In this document: one piece after another, positions 42,296 to 52,266 of the stretch
Layout: every line of letters starts with the position of its first letter
Position numbering within the stretch: the first letter of the stretch is position 1
Assembly: GCA_963800255.1 (NCBI GenBank)
Contig: CAWDAK010000011.1
Location: 62,001-126,000 of the forward strand
Direction of reading: 5' to 3'
From: DATFVA01 sp963800255
Lineage (GTDB): Bacteria; Bacteroidota; Ignavibacteria; Ignavibacteriales; Ignavibacteriaceae
DNA: 64,000 nucleotides
The notes under the pieces: model-generated
Databases searched by the model: none
Told to the model about the DNA's origin: nothing
The model's input: the letters and a program-made list of their open reading frames with translations, nothing else
Position numbers and translations under genes: made by a program

Positions 42296-42631
42296 GCCTT
42301 CGTGATACCAGGAACCCAATGAGCTAAAGATTTATTAAAAAGTAAGAGAGAGTACATTAATTATTGACATAAGTCAATCAATTTTTGTTTTGCATAGGCT
42401 CCAGGAAATGTTGACTTATTCTACATTCCAGGATAACACCCTTAATTCCCAAAACATGGAATTATTATTAATGAGTTTACCTCTCTTTGTTTGCCTTGTT
42501 ATACTATCATTATTTCTTTAAATTTTGACCTGTTGAGCAAAAACCCCCAAATGAAATTTATCACTCAGACTTGTTACAAGCTGAGTTTTCATTTTTATTT
42601 TTAAATTATTTATTAACTAGGAGGAAAAATA
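42296..42631. other. Leader region upstream of katG with hairpin
   Basis: This 336-base stretch holds no gene. It contains TTGACATAAGTCAA near 42363, which may serve as a promoter -35. The main structural item is the hairpin at 42564-42585. The AGGAGGAAA ribosome site precedes the katG ATG. The region otherwise shows nothing recognisable. Confidence 0.5.
42564..42605 (+). terminator. Terminator-like hairpin before katG
   Basis: CTCAG-A-CTTGT-T-ACAAG-CTGAG folds into a bulged stem of 10 pairs with a 1-base centre, so the tip pairs must open. It is followed by TTTTCATTTTTATTTTT. It lies 270 bases after the previous gene and 27 bases before the katG start, so it can act as either a terminator of the upstream unit or a regulated attenuator. 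Confidence 0.5.
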
Positions 42632-44885
42632 ATGGGAAAAAAAGAAGATAAAATTCCCGGCAAAGTAATAGATACCCTTAATGAAGGCGAGGCTAAATGC
42701 CCTTTTACCACAGGGGCACTGATACACGGTGCAGGCGGCGGAACCCGTAACCGGGATTGGTGGCCTAACCAGTTAAACCTGAATATTCTCAGACAGCATT
42801 CTCCTCAGTCAAACCCTATGGGGGAAGAATTCAACTATACTGAGGAGTTCAAGTCTCTTGACCTAAAAGCAGTGAAGAAAGATATTTTTGATCTGATGAC
42901 AAAATCCCAGGACTGGTGGCCGGCTGACTATGGTCATTACGGCCCGTTCTTCATCCGTATGTCCTGGCATAGTGCCGGTACATACAGGATTTCAGATGGT
43001 CGCGGAGGCGGAGGCACAGGAGCCCAGCGCTTTGCTCCTCTTAACAGCTGGCCTGATAATGCAAATCTTGACAAAGCCCGCCTGCTGCTCTGGCCGATAA
43101 AACAAAAATACGGCAGGAAGATTTCATGGGCTGATCTGATTATCCTCGCCGGAAATTGCGCTCTTGAATCAATGGGATTTAAAACTTTTGGTTTCGGAGG
43201 GGGACGCGAGGATGTTTGGCAGTCACCTGAAGATATTTATTGGGGCTCAGAAGGCGAATGGCTCGGTGATAACCGTTACTCTGGAGAACGCGACCTGGAG
43301 AATCCCCTTGCGGCAGTTCAGATGGGACTTATCTACGTGAACCCCGAGGGACCTAATGGCAATCCTGATCCGATAGCTGCAGCTCACGATATTCGCGAGA
43401 CATTCGGCCGAATGGCTATGAATGATGAGGAAACCGTAGCACTTATTGCCGGTGGACACTCTTTTGGAAAAACCCATGGTGCCGGCAACCCCAATGATTA
43501 TGTTGGTCCTGAACCTGCAGGCGCAGCTATTGAAGACCAGGGTCTCGGCTGGAAAAATAAAATGGGCAGCGGCTTCGGCGACGATACTATTACCAGTGGT
43601 CTGGAAGGTGCATGGACAACGACACCAACAAAATGGAGCAACAATTTCTTTGAGAACCTCTTCGAATATGAATGGGAGTTGACTAAGAGTCCTGCAGGCG
43701 CACATCAATGGAAACCGAAGGACGGTGCAGGGGAAGGTCTTGTTCCTGATGCTCACGATCCTTCAAAAAAACATGCTCCTTTTATGCTAACAACTGATCT
43801 TGCGCTGAGATTCGATCCTGCGTACGAAAAGATTTCAAGACGATTCTATGAAAACCCTGATGAATTTGCCGATGCATTCGCTCGAGCCTGGTTCAAACTG
43901 ACGCACCGCGATATGGGTCCCAAAGCACGATATCTGGGTCCTGAAGTTCCTGAAGAAGATCTTATCTGGCAGGATCCTATTCCGGCGGTTACACATAAAT
44001 TAATCGACGATAATGATATCGCAGATCTGAAGAAAAAAATACTTGCTTCAGGTTTACCAGTATCCGAACTGGTTTCAACTGCATGGGCTTCGGCCTCAAC
44101 TTTCCGTGGTTCGGATAAACGCGGAGGCGCAAATGGCGCACGTATTCGCCTTGCACCGCAGAAAGACTGGGAGGTTAATAATCCGAAGCAGCTTGAAAAA
44201 GTTCTGAAGACCCTCGAGGGAATTCAGAAAGAGATTTAACGATGCTCAGAACGGCGGCAAAAAGGTTTCCATAGCTGATCTTATTGTGCTCGGAGGCTGT
44301 GCTGCTGTTGAGAAAGCAGCAGTAGATGCCGGCCATGACGTTAAAGTGCCATTTACCCCGGGACGCACAGATGCTTCTCAGGAGCAGACAGAAATAGATG
44401 CCTTCGGTCCGCTTGAACCCTCAGGAGACGGATTCAGGAATTACATAATGAACAAAGCCGGCTATACTGCATCTGCGGAAGAAAGATTAATTGACCGGGC
44501 ACAGCTATTGACGCTTACGCCCCCTGAAATGACCGCATTGCTGGGTGGTATGCGCGTGCTTAATACAAACTATGATAATTCAAAACACGGTGTCTTTACT
44601 ACACGGCCCGGGAAATTAACCAACGACTTCTTTGTAAACCTGCTTGATATGGGTACAAAGTGGCAGGCGGTTTCTGAAGCTCAGGATGTGTTTGAAGGAC
44701 GTGACCGTGCAACGAACGAAATAAAATGGACAGGCACACGCGTTGATCTGATCTTCGGTTCTAACTCTGAGCTGAGGGCTCTTGCAGAAGCTTATGCCTG
44801 TGAGGATTCAAAAGAAAAGTTCGTTAATGATTTTGTAACAGTATGGAATAAAGTAATGAATCTCGACAGGTTCGACCTGAAGTAA
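42632..44885 (+). pseudogene. katG: Catalase-peroxidase, interrupted by a frameshift
   Basis: KatG destroys hydrogen peroxide. The N-terminal part (535 residues) has distal Arg109, Trp112 and His113 in RMSWHSAG, the covalent adduct partners Tyr235 (GLIYVNPEG) and Met261, and proximal His276 in GGHSFGKTHG. The frame stops at 44237-44239 after LEGIQKEI. Reading resumes one base later as NDAQNGGKKVSIADLIVLGG and runs to 44885 with the normal C-terminal domain. Deleting one T from TTT at 44235-44237 restores an uninterrupted protein of about 750 residues. It is either a true mutant or a sequencing error; all active-site residues lie before the break. Confidence 0.9.
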
Positions 44886-44903
44886 ATTCCCCTTCTCTTA
44901 ATG

Positions 44904-44935
44904 AGGCTGTCGATCTATGAGACAGCCTTATTTTC
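44904..44935 (+). terminator. Terminator after katG
   Basis: The arms AGGCTGTC and GACAGCCT are complementary around a 9-base loop and are followed by TTATTTTCATTT, 19 bases after the katG stop. It also lies at the 3' side of fumC, which converges. Confidence 0.75.
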
Positions 44936-44962
44936 ATTTACCCAAAAGCACTGATTATTAAA

Positions 44963-46354
44963 TTATTTTTTCGGACCAATCATATTTTCCGGCCTTACAA
45001 CTTCATCAAACTTTTCTGATGTAAGAAGATTGAGTGCAATAGCCGCTTCTTTCAGCGTTGTGTGTTCCTTGTGTGCCTTCTTTGCTACCTTAGCTGCATT
45101 GTCGTACCCTATGTGAGGGTTCAAAGCAGTTACAAGCATCAGGGAATTCTCAAGGTTCTTCTTAATATTAGTTTTATTAGCTTCAATACCTACAACACAG
45201 TTATCTGTGAAACTTTCGCAGGCATCTGATATAAGTCGTGTAGAGTTGAGAACATTAAAGATAATAACAGGCTTAAAAACATTAAGCTCAAAGTTACCGC
45301 TTGCCCCGCCGAGGTTAACAGCTACATCATTGCCGAATACCTGTGTACAAACCATTGTCATTGCTTCGGACTGTGTTGGGTTAACTTTGCCCGGCATAAT
45401 TGAGCTGCCAGGTTCGTTTTCCGGAAGCTGAAGTTCGCCGATTCCGCAGCGGGGACCGGAGCCAAGCCATCTGACATCATTAGCAATTTTCATAAGTGAA
45501 GCCGCAAGGGTTTTTAATACCCCATGGAATTCCACAAGTGCATCGTGGGCAGCAAGAGATTCAAACTTATTCCTTGCAGATTTGAAAGGCTTGCCGGTAA
45601 GGTCGGCGATTTTTGCGGCAGCTTTTTCTGCAAACTCAGGATGAGTATTTAATCCTGTTCCTACTGCTGTTCCGCCCAGTGCCAGTTCATAAAGGTGAGG
45701 GAGTGCGTTATTTATTCTTTCAAGTCCGTTAGTAAGCTGCTGAGTATAACCGCTGAACTCCTGCCCGAGTGTAAGAGGAGTAGCATCCATCAGGTGAGTG
45801 CGGCCTATCTTAATTATATCCTTAAACTCCTCTGATTTCACGGCAAGGGCATCACGGAGTTTGGTTACCATCGGTATAAGTCTGCGGTGGATTTCCTCAA
45901 CAGCAGCAATGTGCATTGCAGTGGGGAACGTATCATTTGAAGATTGTGCTTTATTTACATCGTCATTGGGATGAATAGGTTTTTTACTCCCCATTTCACC
46001 GCCGGCAAGTTCGATTGCGCGGTTTGAGATTACCTCGTTTGCATTCATGTTCGTCTGCGTTCCGCTTCCGGTCTGCCATACAACAAGAGGAAAATGCTCA
46101 TCCAGTTTTCCCTCGATTACTTCATCTGCGGCTTTCACAATCAGATCAGCTTTTTCCGAAGGAAGTATTCCTAGTTCTTTATTGGTTAGTGCGGCTGCTT
46201 TTTTAAGTATGCCGAGTGCCCGTATCATTTCACGCGGGAACCTGTCACCCCCTATTTTAAAATTCATCAGGGATCTTGCTGTTTGTGCACCATAGTATTT
46301 ATCAGTAGGAACTTTGATTTCCCCCATACTGTCTGTTTCAGTTCTGTAGTCCAT
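44963..46354 (-). CDS. fumC: Class II fumarate hydratase
   Basis: Fumarase C interconverts fumarate and malate in the TCA cycle or its reductive branch. It is an oxygen-stable, iron-free enzyme of 463 residues. Motifs are MGEIKVPTDKYYGAQTARS, SGTQTNMNANEVISNRA, HPNDDVNKAQSSNDTFPTAM, GRTHLMDATPLTLGQEFSGY and the signature GSSIMPGKVNPTQSEA. Single-gene unit, convergent with katG. Confidence 0.95.
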   Translation of the reverse strand: MDYRTETDSMGEIKVPTDKYYGAQTARSLMNFKIGGDRFPREMIRALGILKKAAALTNKELGILPSEKADLIVKAADEVIEGKLDEHFPLVVWQTGSGTQTNMNANEVISNRAIELAGGEMGSKKPIHPNDDVNKAQSSNDTFPTAMHIAAVEEIHRRLIPMVTKLRDALAVKSEEFKDIIKIGRTHLMDATPLTLGQEFSGYTQQLTNGLERINNALPHLYELALGGTAVGTGLNTHPEFAEKAAAKIADLTGKPFKSARNKFESLAAHDALVEFHGVLKTLAASLMKIANDVRWLGSGPRCGIGELQLPENEPGSSIMPGKVNPTQSEAMTMVCTQVFGNDVAVNLGGASGNFELNVFKPVIIFNVLNSTRLISDACESFTDNCVVGIEANKTNIKKNLENSLMLVTALNPHIGYDNAAKVAKKAHKEHTTLKEAAIALNLLTSEKFDEVVRPENMIGPKK

Positions 46355-46547
46355 ATTTCATCTCCCTATAACTAAGAGTTTATTCATTTAAAAATTATAG
46401 ACAAATTTAATAATAATTGAGCTCATGAGTGATACAGAGCTCTAAATTCCGTGTTTATAGAATTTTGCAGATTTTTATTCCCATCCGTTAAATTATTTTG
46501 TAAATTCCATCGGGTTTAAAGTATAAATACTAATAGAGGAGAATCCC

Positions 46548-48830
46548 ATGAAAAAACTGTTACTCATTTTGTTCGTCTGTGCTTTGATAATTCCTTCATA
46601 TGCACACGATAAAAAAACTCTTATTGAAAGGTTCACAAATTCGGGCTGTGGGCCATGTGCCACACTGAATAATGCATGGTACAATGCAACAACTCACGAC
46701 CTGGTGAATTCTGGTACCATAACACACATAGTTTACAATGTGGACTGGCCGTATCCTCAGGATCCGATGTATTTGCTGAACAGTGCTGATAATAATCTAA
46801 GAAGAGGATACTACGGAGTGAATTCAGTACCCTGGATTGATATAAACGGAACCAATTTTAGTACAGGTTCCGGTTCAGCAGCATTCGTAACCGCAGTTAC
46901 TAACGGGAATGCTGAGTTTTCACCATTCAGCATCGTTTTAACTCCTGAAATATTTTCTAATAATGTTATAAATGTTCACGTGGCTATCAACAGAGACGCT
47001 AACGATGTTACGGTTTTCGGAGATAACGTAAAACTGCAGCTGGGCATCACCGAAACAACGGTTGCGTATGGTAGTCCTCAGCCAAACGGTGAATCAAATT
47101 TCTTCAGCATAACAAGGAAAATGCTGCCTGATGGACACGGAACAGTGCTGGAAATTCCAGCACCTGGCCAGACGATTGAAATGGACTTTGTATATATACC
47201 TACAACCGACTTTCTGAACCTGGTTAATATGGACAGTCTTCGTGTTGTGGCTTTCATCCAGGATGACGATACTAAAGAAGTATTTCAATCGGAAATGACT
47301 GAAGCTGATTATTCCAATGACCTAAACGCTGCTTTCCTTGCAGATCAAACTATAGGCGGCCTTCCCCTGACGGTTAACTTTACAGATTACTCTACAGGAA
47401 GTAATATCGGCCCTATAACTTCCTGGCAATGGGATTTTGACAATAATGGAACTATTGATTCACAGGACGAAAATCCTTCATGGACGTACTCTACAGAAGG
47501 TGATTATACCGTATCACTAACTGTGAGCGATGGGACAAATTCCTATACAAGAATTGTTGATAACTATCTTCATGCAGTAGGCAGAAGTTCAGATATTCTT
47601 GTTGTTAATGGAATTGAATATGCAACCTATCCTACTGAAATGGAAGACTTCTACAGCAGTTCAGCCTGCTTCGGCAACCACCAGGTTGATGTTTGGGATT
47701 TATTCGGCGACCAGGGATTTGATTATTCATCGAATACGAATATTCAGAAAGTTGATTTGTTCAACCAGTCAGTGCCGAATTCACTTCTTTATCAGTACCA
47801 GAAAGTTATCTGGATTGGTAATGATTACGGCGGAGATATATCATTCTATGATGCGAACCAGGTGCTGGAATATGTTCAGGCAGGAGGCAACTTCCTTCTT
47901 ACCGGCAGGTACGGATCTCATTTCTTTAATCCGGCACTTATGAGCTACTGCGGCGTAACTAGTTTTACCAGCGATTTGACGCTGACTAGTTTACTAGCTC
48001 TTGATCCAAACCTTGTTGATGTTAATGCGGTTGGAGCAAATAGCCTTGTGCATTTCCCCACACTAAGTGCTGCTTCTGAAGCCATACCTATTTTTGATGA
48101 CAACGCTTCAACAGGTTACATAGCCGGGTTTACCCTTCATAAAGCTGATGAGGGAGTTTTCGTTTATATTGCCGGACGTCCCTACAGGTTCGATAATGCC
48201 GCCCTGGCTTCGAATTCTGATTATATCATAAACAATTTTATGACAAGCTCCATAGTACCTGTTGAACTTACATCTTTCACTGCAAAAGCGGCAGAAGGTA
48301 AAGTTACTCTAAATTGGAGTACGGCAACAGAAACAAATAATCGTGGATTTGAGATCCAGAGAAAGATTGTTGCTCCAAATAGTGAAGGAACATGGCAATT
48401 TATAGGTTTTAAAGAAGGCAACGGCACTACAACCGGTCAGCATGAATATTCATTTACCGATAACCTGACCAGCCTTAATACGTCATTTGCTTATAGATTA
48501 AAACAGTTGGATTTTGACGGCAGCTTCCAGTACTCAAATGAGGTGTTGGTTAACAATATAGCCCCGATCAGGTTTAACTTGTCGCAAAACTACCCGAATC
48601 CTTTTAACCCTTCAACAAGTATTAGTTACGACATCCCGGTTAAGTCATTTGTCACACTGAAAATTTATGATTTGCTTGGACGTGAAGTAGCTACACTGGT
48701 TAATGGAAATCAGCCGGCAAGTCATTACTCAGTAAATTTCGACGCTTCAAAACTTTCCAGCGGCCTATACCTATATACACTGAAAGCAGGCGATTTTGTT
48801 CAAACCCACAAGATGATGCTGCTTAAGTAA
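46548..48830 (+). CDS. T9SS-secreted thioredoxin-fold / PKD protein (Omp28-like)
   Basis: The 760-residue protein has a signal peptide (MKKLLLILFVCALIIPSYA). A thioredoxin-like N-domain follows with the redox pair Cys34-Gly-Pro-Cys37 in RFTNSGCGPCATLNNAW, as in Omp28-related proteins. A PKD domain comes next (VNFTDYSTGSNIGPITSWQW, ENPSWTYSTEGDYTVSLTV). After that is a Rossmann-like glutamine-amidotransferase-fold region of unknown role (KVIWIGNDYGGDISFY, LEYVQAGGNFLLTGRYG). A fibronectin-like segment and the T9SS tail FNLSQNYPNPFNPSTSISYD to MMLLK finish it. Secreted disulfide chemistry is inference. Confidence 0.85.
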   Translation: MKKLLLILFVCALIIPSYAHDKKTLIERFTNSGCGPCATLNNAWYNATTHDLVNSGTITHIVYNVDWPYPQDPMYLLNSADNNLRRGYYGVNSVPWIDINGTNFSTGSGSAAFVTAVTNGNAEFSPFSIVLTPEIFSNNVINVHVAINRDANDVTVFGDNVKLQLGITETTVAYGSPQPNGESNFFSITRKMLPDGHGTVLEIPAPGQTIEMDFVYIPTTDFLNLVNMDSLRVVAFIQDDDTKEVFQSEMTEADYSNDLNAAFLADQTIGGLPLTVNFTDYSTGSNIGPITSWQWDFDNNGTIDSQDENPSWTYSTEGDYTVSLTVSDGTNSYTRIVDNYLHAVGRSSDILVVNGIEYATYPTEMEDFYSSSACFGNHQVDVWDLFGDQGFDYSSNTNIQKVDLFNQSVPNSLLYQYQKVIWIGNDYGGDISFYDANQVLEYVQAGGNFLLTGRYGSHFFNPALMSYCGVTSFTSDLTLTSLLALDPNLVDVNAVGANSLVHFPTLSAASEAIPIFDDNASTGYIAGFTLHKADEGVFVYIAGRPYRFDNAALASNSDYIINNFMTSSIVPVELTSFTAKAAEGKVTLNWSTATETNNRGFEIQRKIVAPNSEGTWQFIGFKEGNGTTTGQHEYSFTDNLTSLNTSFAYRLKQLDFDGSFQYSNEVLVNNIAPIRFNLSQNYPNPFNPSTSISYDIPVKSFVTLKIYDLLGREVATLVNGNQPASHYSVNFDASKLSSGLYLYTLKAGDFVQTHKMMLLK

Positions 48831-48855
48831 TTACTGCCCTGATTTGTGAGATTTA

Positions 48856-48882
48856 CCCCGCGAGTTGATCGCGGGGTTTTTT
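48856..48882 (+). terminator. Strong terminator of the Omp28-like gene
   Basis: CCCCGCG / CGCGGGG forms a 7-bp GC stem with a 7-base loop followed by six T residues, 25 bases after the stop codon. Confidence 0.92.
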
Positions 48883-48980
48883 ATGTTTGAAAGCATTAGA
48901 TTTGTATTGACAAATTTATGAATTTGCAAGGGTTCTTTTTTTTCTTAGTTTAGCCTTCGAAAAGTAAATCAGGGAATTTG

Positions 48981-49394
48981 ATGGAAATACCAATTATTGA
49001 TAAGAGTAACTACTTAAAAGGTTTATTAATTACAGCCAGGAAAGACAATCAGTTAGCAGAGTCTGAAAAGAAAATAATTAAAGATATATCTGTACAGCTG
49101 GGTTTTGCAAGTGATTTTTATGAAGATGTTATAAAAAGCCTGCTAAACAATAAGTATATAACAGATGAGCCGATAAAGTTCTCAGATAAAAAAATTGCGG
49201 AGTCTTTTGTTGATGATGGTCTGAGACTAGCCTTTTCAGATAACAGGGTAACAGATAATGAAATCAACTGGCTGAAAGCTACTGCCGATGTAAACGGCAT
49301 AGAAAAAAAGTGGTTTGAAGAAAAAATGAGTCTGCATAAAAGTTCTCCGGGACTTTTAATGAACTCTGACTTCGCCCTCTATTCTATTATCTGA
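48981..49394 (+). CDS. Small TerB-like helical protein, unknown function
   Basis: The product is about 137 residues, mostly helical and charged. ITARKDNQLAESEKKIIKDIS and LRLAFSDNRVTDNEINWLKAT look like two copies of a D/N-x-x-[L/V]-x-[D/E]-x-E metal-binding-type motif, as in TerB/TerB-like domains. No partner is seen. An in-frame TTG one codon earlier is not preferred. The TerB assignment is tentative. Confidence 0.5.
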   Translation: MEIPIIDKSNYLKGLLITARKDNQLAESEKKIIKDISVQLGFASDFYEDVIKSLLNNKYITDEPIKFSDKKIAESFVDDGLRLAFSDNRVTDNEINWLKATADVNGIEKKWFEEKMSLHKSSPGLLMNSDFALYSII

Positions 49395-49770
49395 ATAATG
49401 ATATTTTTTATCTTAATAAAGAGTGGTGCTTAATTAATAGTACTACTCATTTATTATCCTCTGAAGTTTTCTACCTCCTTTCCAGAAAACTCTCCCGACC
49501 TATTTTAAAACTTTACAACTCAATACAGGTATTTATAGCGGCTATCCAGCTACCTCCGGGATTCTGAAAGCAGCACCGTCTGCTCCCCCTCCTTTTGATA
49601 CCTCATCAACCCGTGAGCTTTCGCAGGTGGATGAAGCGCTGACCAAATCTCTCAATTCTTATTCTTGTCCTTTGTCCCGCTTATATCTAATTTAAATGTT
49701 ATAAAATCTGAAATTTATTTTTTTATTTACTTTTATATCAATTCAGTAAAGACTTACGAAGGAATAACTT
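49395..49770. other. Intergenic region upstream of tdh
   Basis: This 376-base gap has AT-rich ends and a GC-richer centre (49465-49695). The centre stays open in one plus-strand frame but has no start codon or family match; it may be a decayed gene fragment. No glycine or other riboswitch is recognised despite the threonine-to-glycine genes downstream. Confidence 0.4.
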
Positions 49771-50811
49771 ATGCCTCAAAAAATGAAAGCTCTTGTTAAA
49801 AAATATGCCAAGCCCGGTATCTGGATGGATGAGGTGCCGGTTCCGGAAGTGGGTGTTAATGATGTGCTGATCAAAATTCATAAAGCCTCTATCTGCGGTA
49901 CCGATATACATATATATAACTGGGATGAATGGGCTCAGAAAACGATACCAGTTCCGATGGTTACCGGACATGAATATGTGGGTGAAGTTGTTGATATGGG
50001 CTCGAATGTGCAGGATGTTAAGATTGGTGAACTGGTAAGCGGCGAGGGTCATATTGTATGCGGACACTGCCGGAACTGCCGGGCAGGAAGACGACATCTG
50101 TGTCCAAATACCAAAGGCGTAGGCGTTAACCGTCCCGGCTGTTTTGCCGATTACCTCTCTATCCCTGTAACCAACGTATGGCATTGCGATCCGAGGATCC
50201 CTGAGGATATATTCTCAATCTTTGATCCATTCGGTAATGCAACCCACACTGCCCTTTCATTCGACCTGCTTGGTGAGGATGTTCTCATAACAGGGGCTGG
50301 TCCCATTGGTATTATGGCAGCAGCTATAGCTAAACATGCTGGTGCAAGGAATGTAGTTATAACGGATATGAATCATTACCGTCTTGAACTTGCAAAAAAA
50401 GTTGGTGTAACCCGCGCTGTTGATGTTACAAAGGAAAAACTGCCTGATATCATAAATGAACTTGGAATGAGAGAAGGCTTTGATGTCGGACTTGAGATGT
50501 CAGGCAGCTCCCGCGCCTTGAATGATATGATTGATGTCATGTTCCATGGCGGCAAGATTGCTCTTCTTGGTCTTCAGCCCGCCAATACGGCTGTTAACTG
50601 GGAGAAGATTATTTTTAACGGACTTCATCTTAAGGGCATTTACGGTAGAGAAATGTTTGAGACCTGGTATAAGATGCAGGCGATGGTGCAGAGCGGACTT
50701 GATATTACTCCTATTATTACTCATCATTTTTCGTACAAAGATTTTGAGCAGGGATTTGAAATAATGAGATCAGGAAATTCAGGAAAAATAATTTTGAACT
50801 GGATGGAATAG
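49771..50811 (+). CDS. tdh: L-threonine 3-dehydrogenase
   Basis: Tdh oxidises threonine to 2-amino-3-ketobutyrate with NAD. The 346-residue zinc-dependent medium-chain dehydrogenase has the catalytic zinc motif ASICGTDIHIYNWDEWAQ and GHEYVGEVV, the structural-zinc cysteines in CGHCRNCRAGRRHLC, and the NAD motif ITGAGPIGIMAAAIAKHAGA. It sits 29 bases before kbl. A GAAGGAA ribosome site precedes the ATG. Confidence 0.96.
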   Translation: MPQKMKALVKKYAKPGIWMDEVPVPEVGVNDVLIKIHKASICGTDIHIYNWDEWAQKTIPVPMVTGHEYVGEVVDMGSNVQDVKIGELVSGEGHIVCGHCRNCRAGRRHLCPNTKGVGVNRPGCFADYLSIPVTNVWHCDPRIPEDIFSIFDPFGNATHTALSFDLLGEDVLITGAGPIGIMAAAIAKHAGARNVVITDMNHYRLELAKKVGVTRAVDVTKEKLPDIINELGMREGFDVGLEMSGSSRALNDMIDVMFHGGKIALLGLQPANTAVNWEKIIFNGLHLKGIYGREMFETWYKMQAMVQSGLDITPIITHHFSYKDFEQGFEIMRSGNSGKIILNWME

Positions 50812-50840
50812 TATTCCATCATAAACCGGAGGGAATTAAA

Positions 50841-52031
50841 ATGACAGATAGTACAAGACAACATTACCAGGATATTCTTAATGGAATAGAGGAAGAAGGA
50901 TTATACAAGAAAGAACGCGTAATCGTTAGTCCCCAGAAAGCCACCATCGAGGTTAAAGGGGGCAAGCAGGTTTTGAATATGTGTGCGAATAACTATCTGG
51001 GACTGGCAGACAACCCTACAATTATCCAGGCTGCAAAGGAAAGTTTCGATAAATGGGGCTATGGCTTGTCATCTGTCCGCTTCATCTGCGGCACCCAGGA
51101 AATACATAAAGTGCTTGAACAAAAAATATCTGATTTCCTTGAAATGGAAGACACTATACTCTACACATCCTGCTTTGATGCAAATGGAGGATTGTTTGAA
51201 ACAATTCTTTCAGAAGAAGATGCGGTTATAAGTGATGAACTGAACCACGCAAGCATTATTGATGGTGTAAGATTATGTAAGGCACAACGCTACCGCTACA
51301 AGAATAACGATATGAATGATCTTGAGGCAAAGCTGAAAGAGGCTCGTGAGGCTAAGATAAGGAATATACTTATAGCGACTGACGGAGTGTTCTCAATGGA
51401 TGGAACTATTGCCAACCTGAAAGGAATTTGCGATCTGGCTGATAAATACAAGGCAATGGTAATGGTGGATGATTCTCACGCAGTAGGATTTATGGGGAAA
51501 CATGGTAAAGGTACACATGAATATAATGGCGTAATGGGAAGGGTTGATATAATCACGGGAACGCTTGGCAAAGCCCTCGGCGGTGCAAGCGGCGGATATA
51601 CAAGTGCAAGGAAAGAGATTGTGGGTCTGCTTAGACAAAGAAGTCGTCCTTACCTGTTCTCAAATACTGTTGCTCCCTCCATTGTTGCGGCCTCAATAAA
51701 AGTACTTGATATGCTTAGCGCAAATACTCACTTAAGAGATAAACTTGAGGATAACACTACATATTTCCGTGAGGGAATTTCGAAGGCTGGATTGAATATA
51801 AAACCTGGTACTCACCCCATCGTACCTATTATGCTGGGTGATGCGGTGCTTGCACAAAAGATGGCAGCGAGTATGCTTGAAAAAGGTGTCTATGTAATTG
51901 GTTTCTTTTTCCCGGTTGTACCGAAAGGAACTGCCAGGATAAGAGTTCAGATCTCTGCAGCTCACACAAAAGAAGATCTCGACTTTGCTATTTCAAAATT
52001 CAAAGAAGCCAAAGAAGAGTTCGGTATTTAA
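50841..52031 (+). CDS. kbl: Glycine C-acetyltransferase (2-amino-3-ketobutyrate CoA ligase)
   Basis: Kbl is a PLP enzyme that splits 2-amino-3-ketobutyrate with CoA into glycine and acetyl-CoA, completing threonine breakdown. The 396-residue product has NMCANNYLGLADNP, the substrate region GLSSVRFICGTQEIHK, MVMVDDSHAVGFMGKHGKGT and the PLP-lysine motif TGTLGKALGGASGGY. It follows tdh in an operon, the classic tdh-kbl arrangement. Confidence 0.96.
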   Translation: MTDSTRQHYQDILNGIEEEGLYKKERVIVSPQKATIEVKGGKQVLNMCANNYLGLADNPTIIQAAKESFDKWGYGLSSVRFICGTQEIHKVLEQKISDFLEMEDTILYTSCFDANGGLFETILSEEDAVISDELNHASIIDGVRLCKAQRYRYKNNDMNDLEAKLKEAREAKIRNILIATDGVFSMDGTIANLKGICDLADKYKAMVMVDDSHAVGFMGKHGKGTHEYNGVMGRVDIITGTLGKALGGASGGYTSARKEIVGLLRQRSRPYLFSNTVAPSIVAASIKVLDMLSANTHLRDKLEDNTTYFREGISKAGLNIKPGTHPIVPIMLGDAVLAQKMAASMLEKGVYVIGFFFPVVPKGTARIRVQISAAHTKEDLDFAISKFKEAKEEFGI

Positions 52032-52091
52032 CAGGTAAGGATAGCCGGCTTGAATATTTTTTACTTGTCTGGTATCAATTCGATGCACTGA

Positions 52092-52266
52092 CATTTTGTC
52101 ATACTATATATTTTTTCAACAGCGGGAAAATGCGTTTTTTCGCTGTTTTCGAAGTGTCTCATTTTGATTCCAAAAGGCGCACAACAGGCGCATAAAAGGC
52201 ATGTAAAACCTACATAAAAACTTAGCCTGCCATTTTGTCATACTTGTTGAATATTTTAACAGTGGG
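52092..52266. repeat. Imperfect 35-bp direct repeats
   Basis: The same 14 bases CATTTTGTCATACT occur at 52092-52105 and 52231-52244. Each is followed by a similar AT-rich run ending CAACAGCGGG or TAACAGTGGG. The first copy includes a perfect TGACA-TTT-TGTCA palindrome at 52090-52102. They flank about 100 bases between the convergent kbl and dehydrogenase genes; copy 2 abuts the dehydrogenase stop. Confidence 0.6.
52118..52147 (+). terminator. 13-bp hairpin after kbl
   Basis: AACAGCGGGAAAA and TTTTTTCGCTGTT pair over 13 bases (two G-T pairs) around a TGCG loop. It lies 86 bases after the kbl stop and has only a short T run, so it is a moderate terminator candidate for the tdh-kbl operon. Confidence 0.55.

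Noticed and set aside
46420..46443. GAGCTC repeat upstream of fumC
   Set aside because: Only 6 bp with a 12-base loop; easily chance.
49465..49695. 76-codon open stretch before tdh
   Set aside because: No start codon and no recognisable family; possible decayed gene only.
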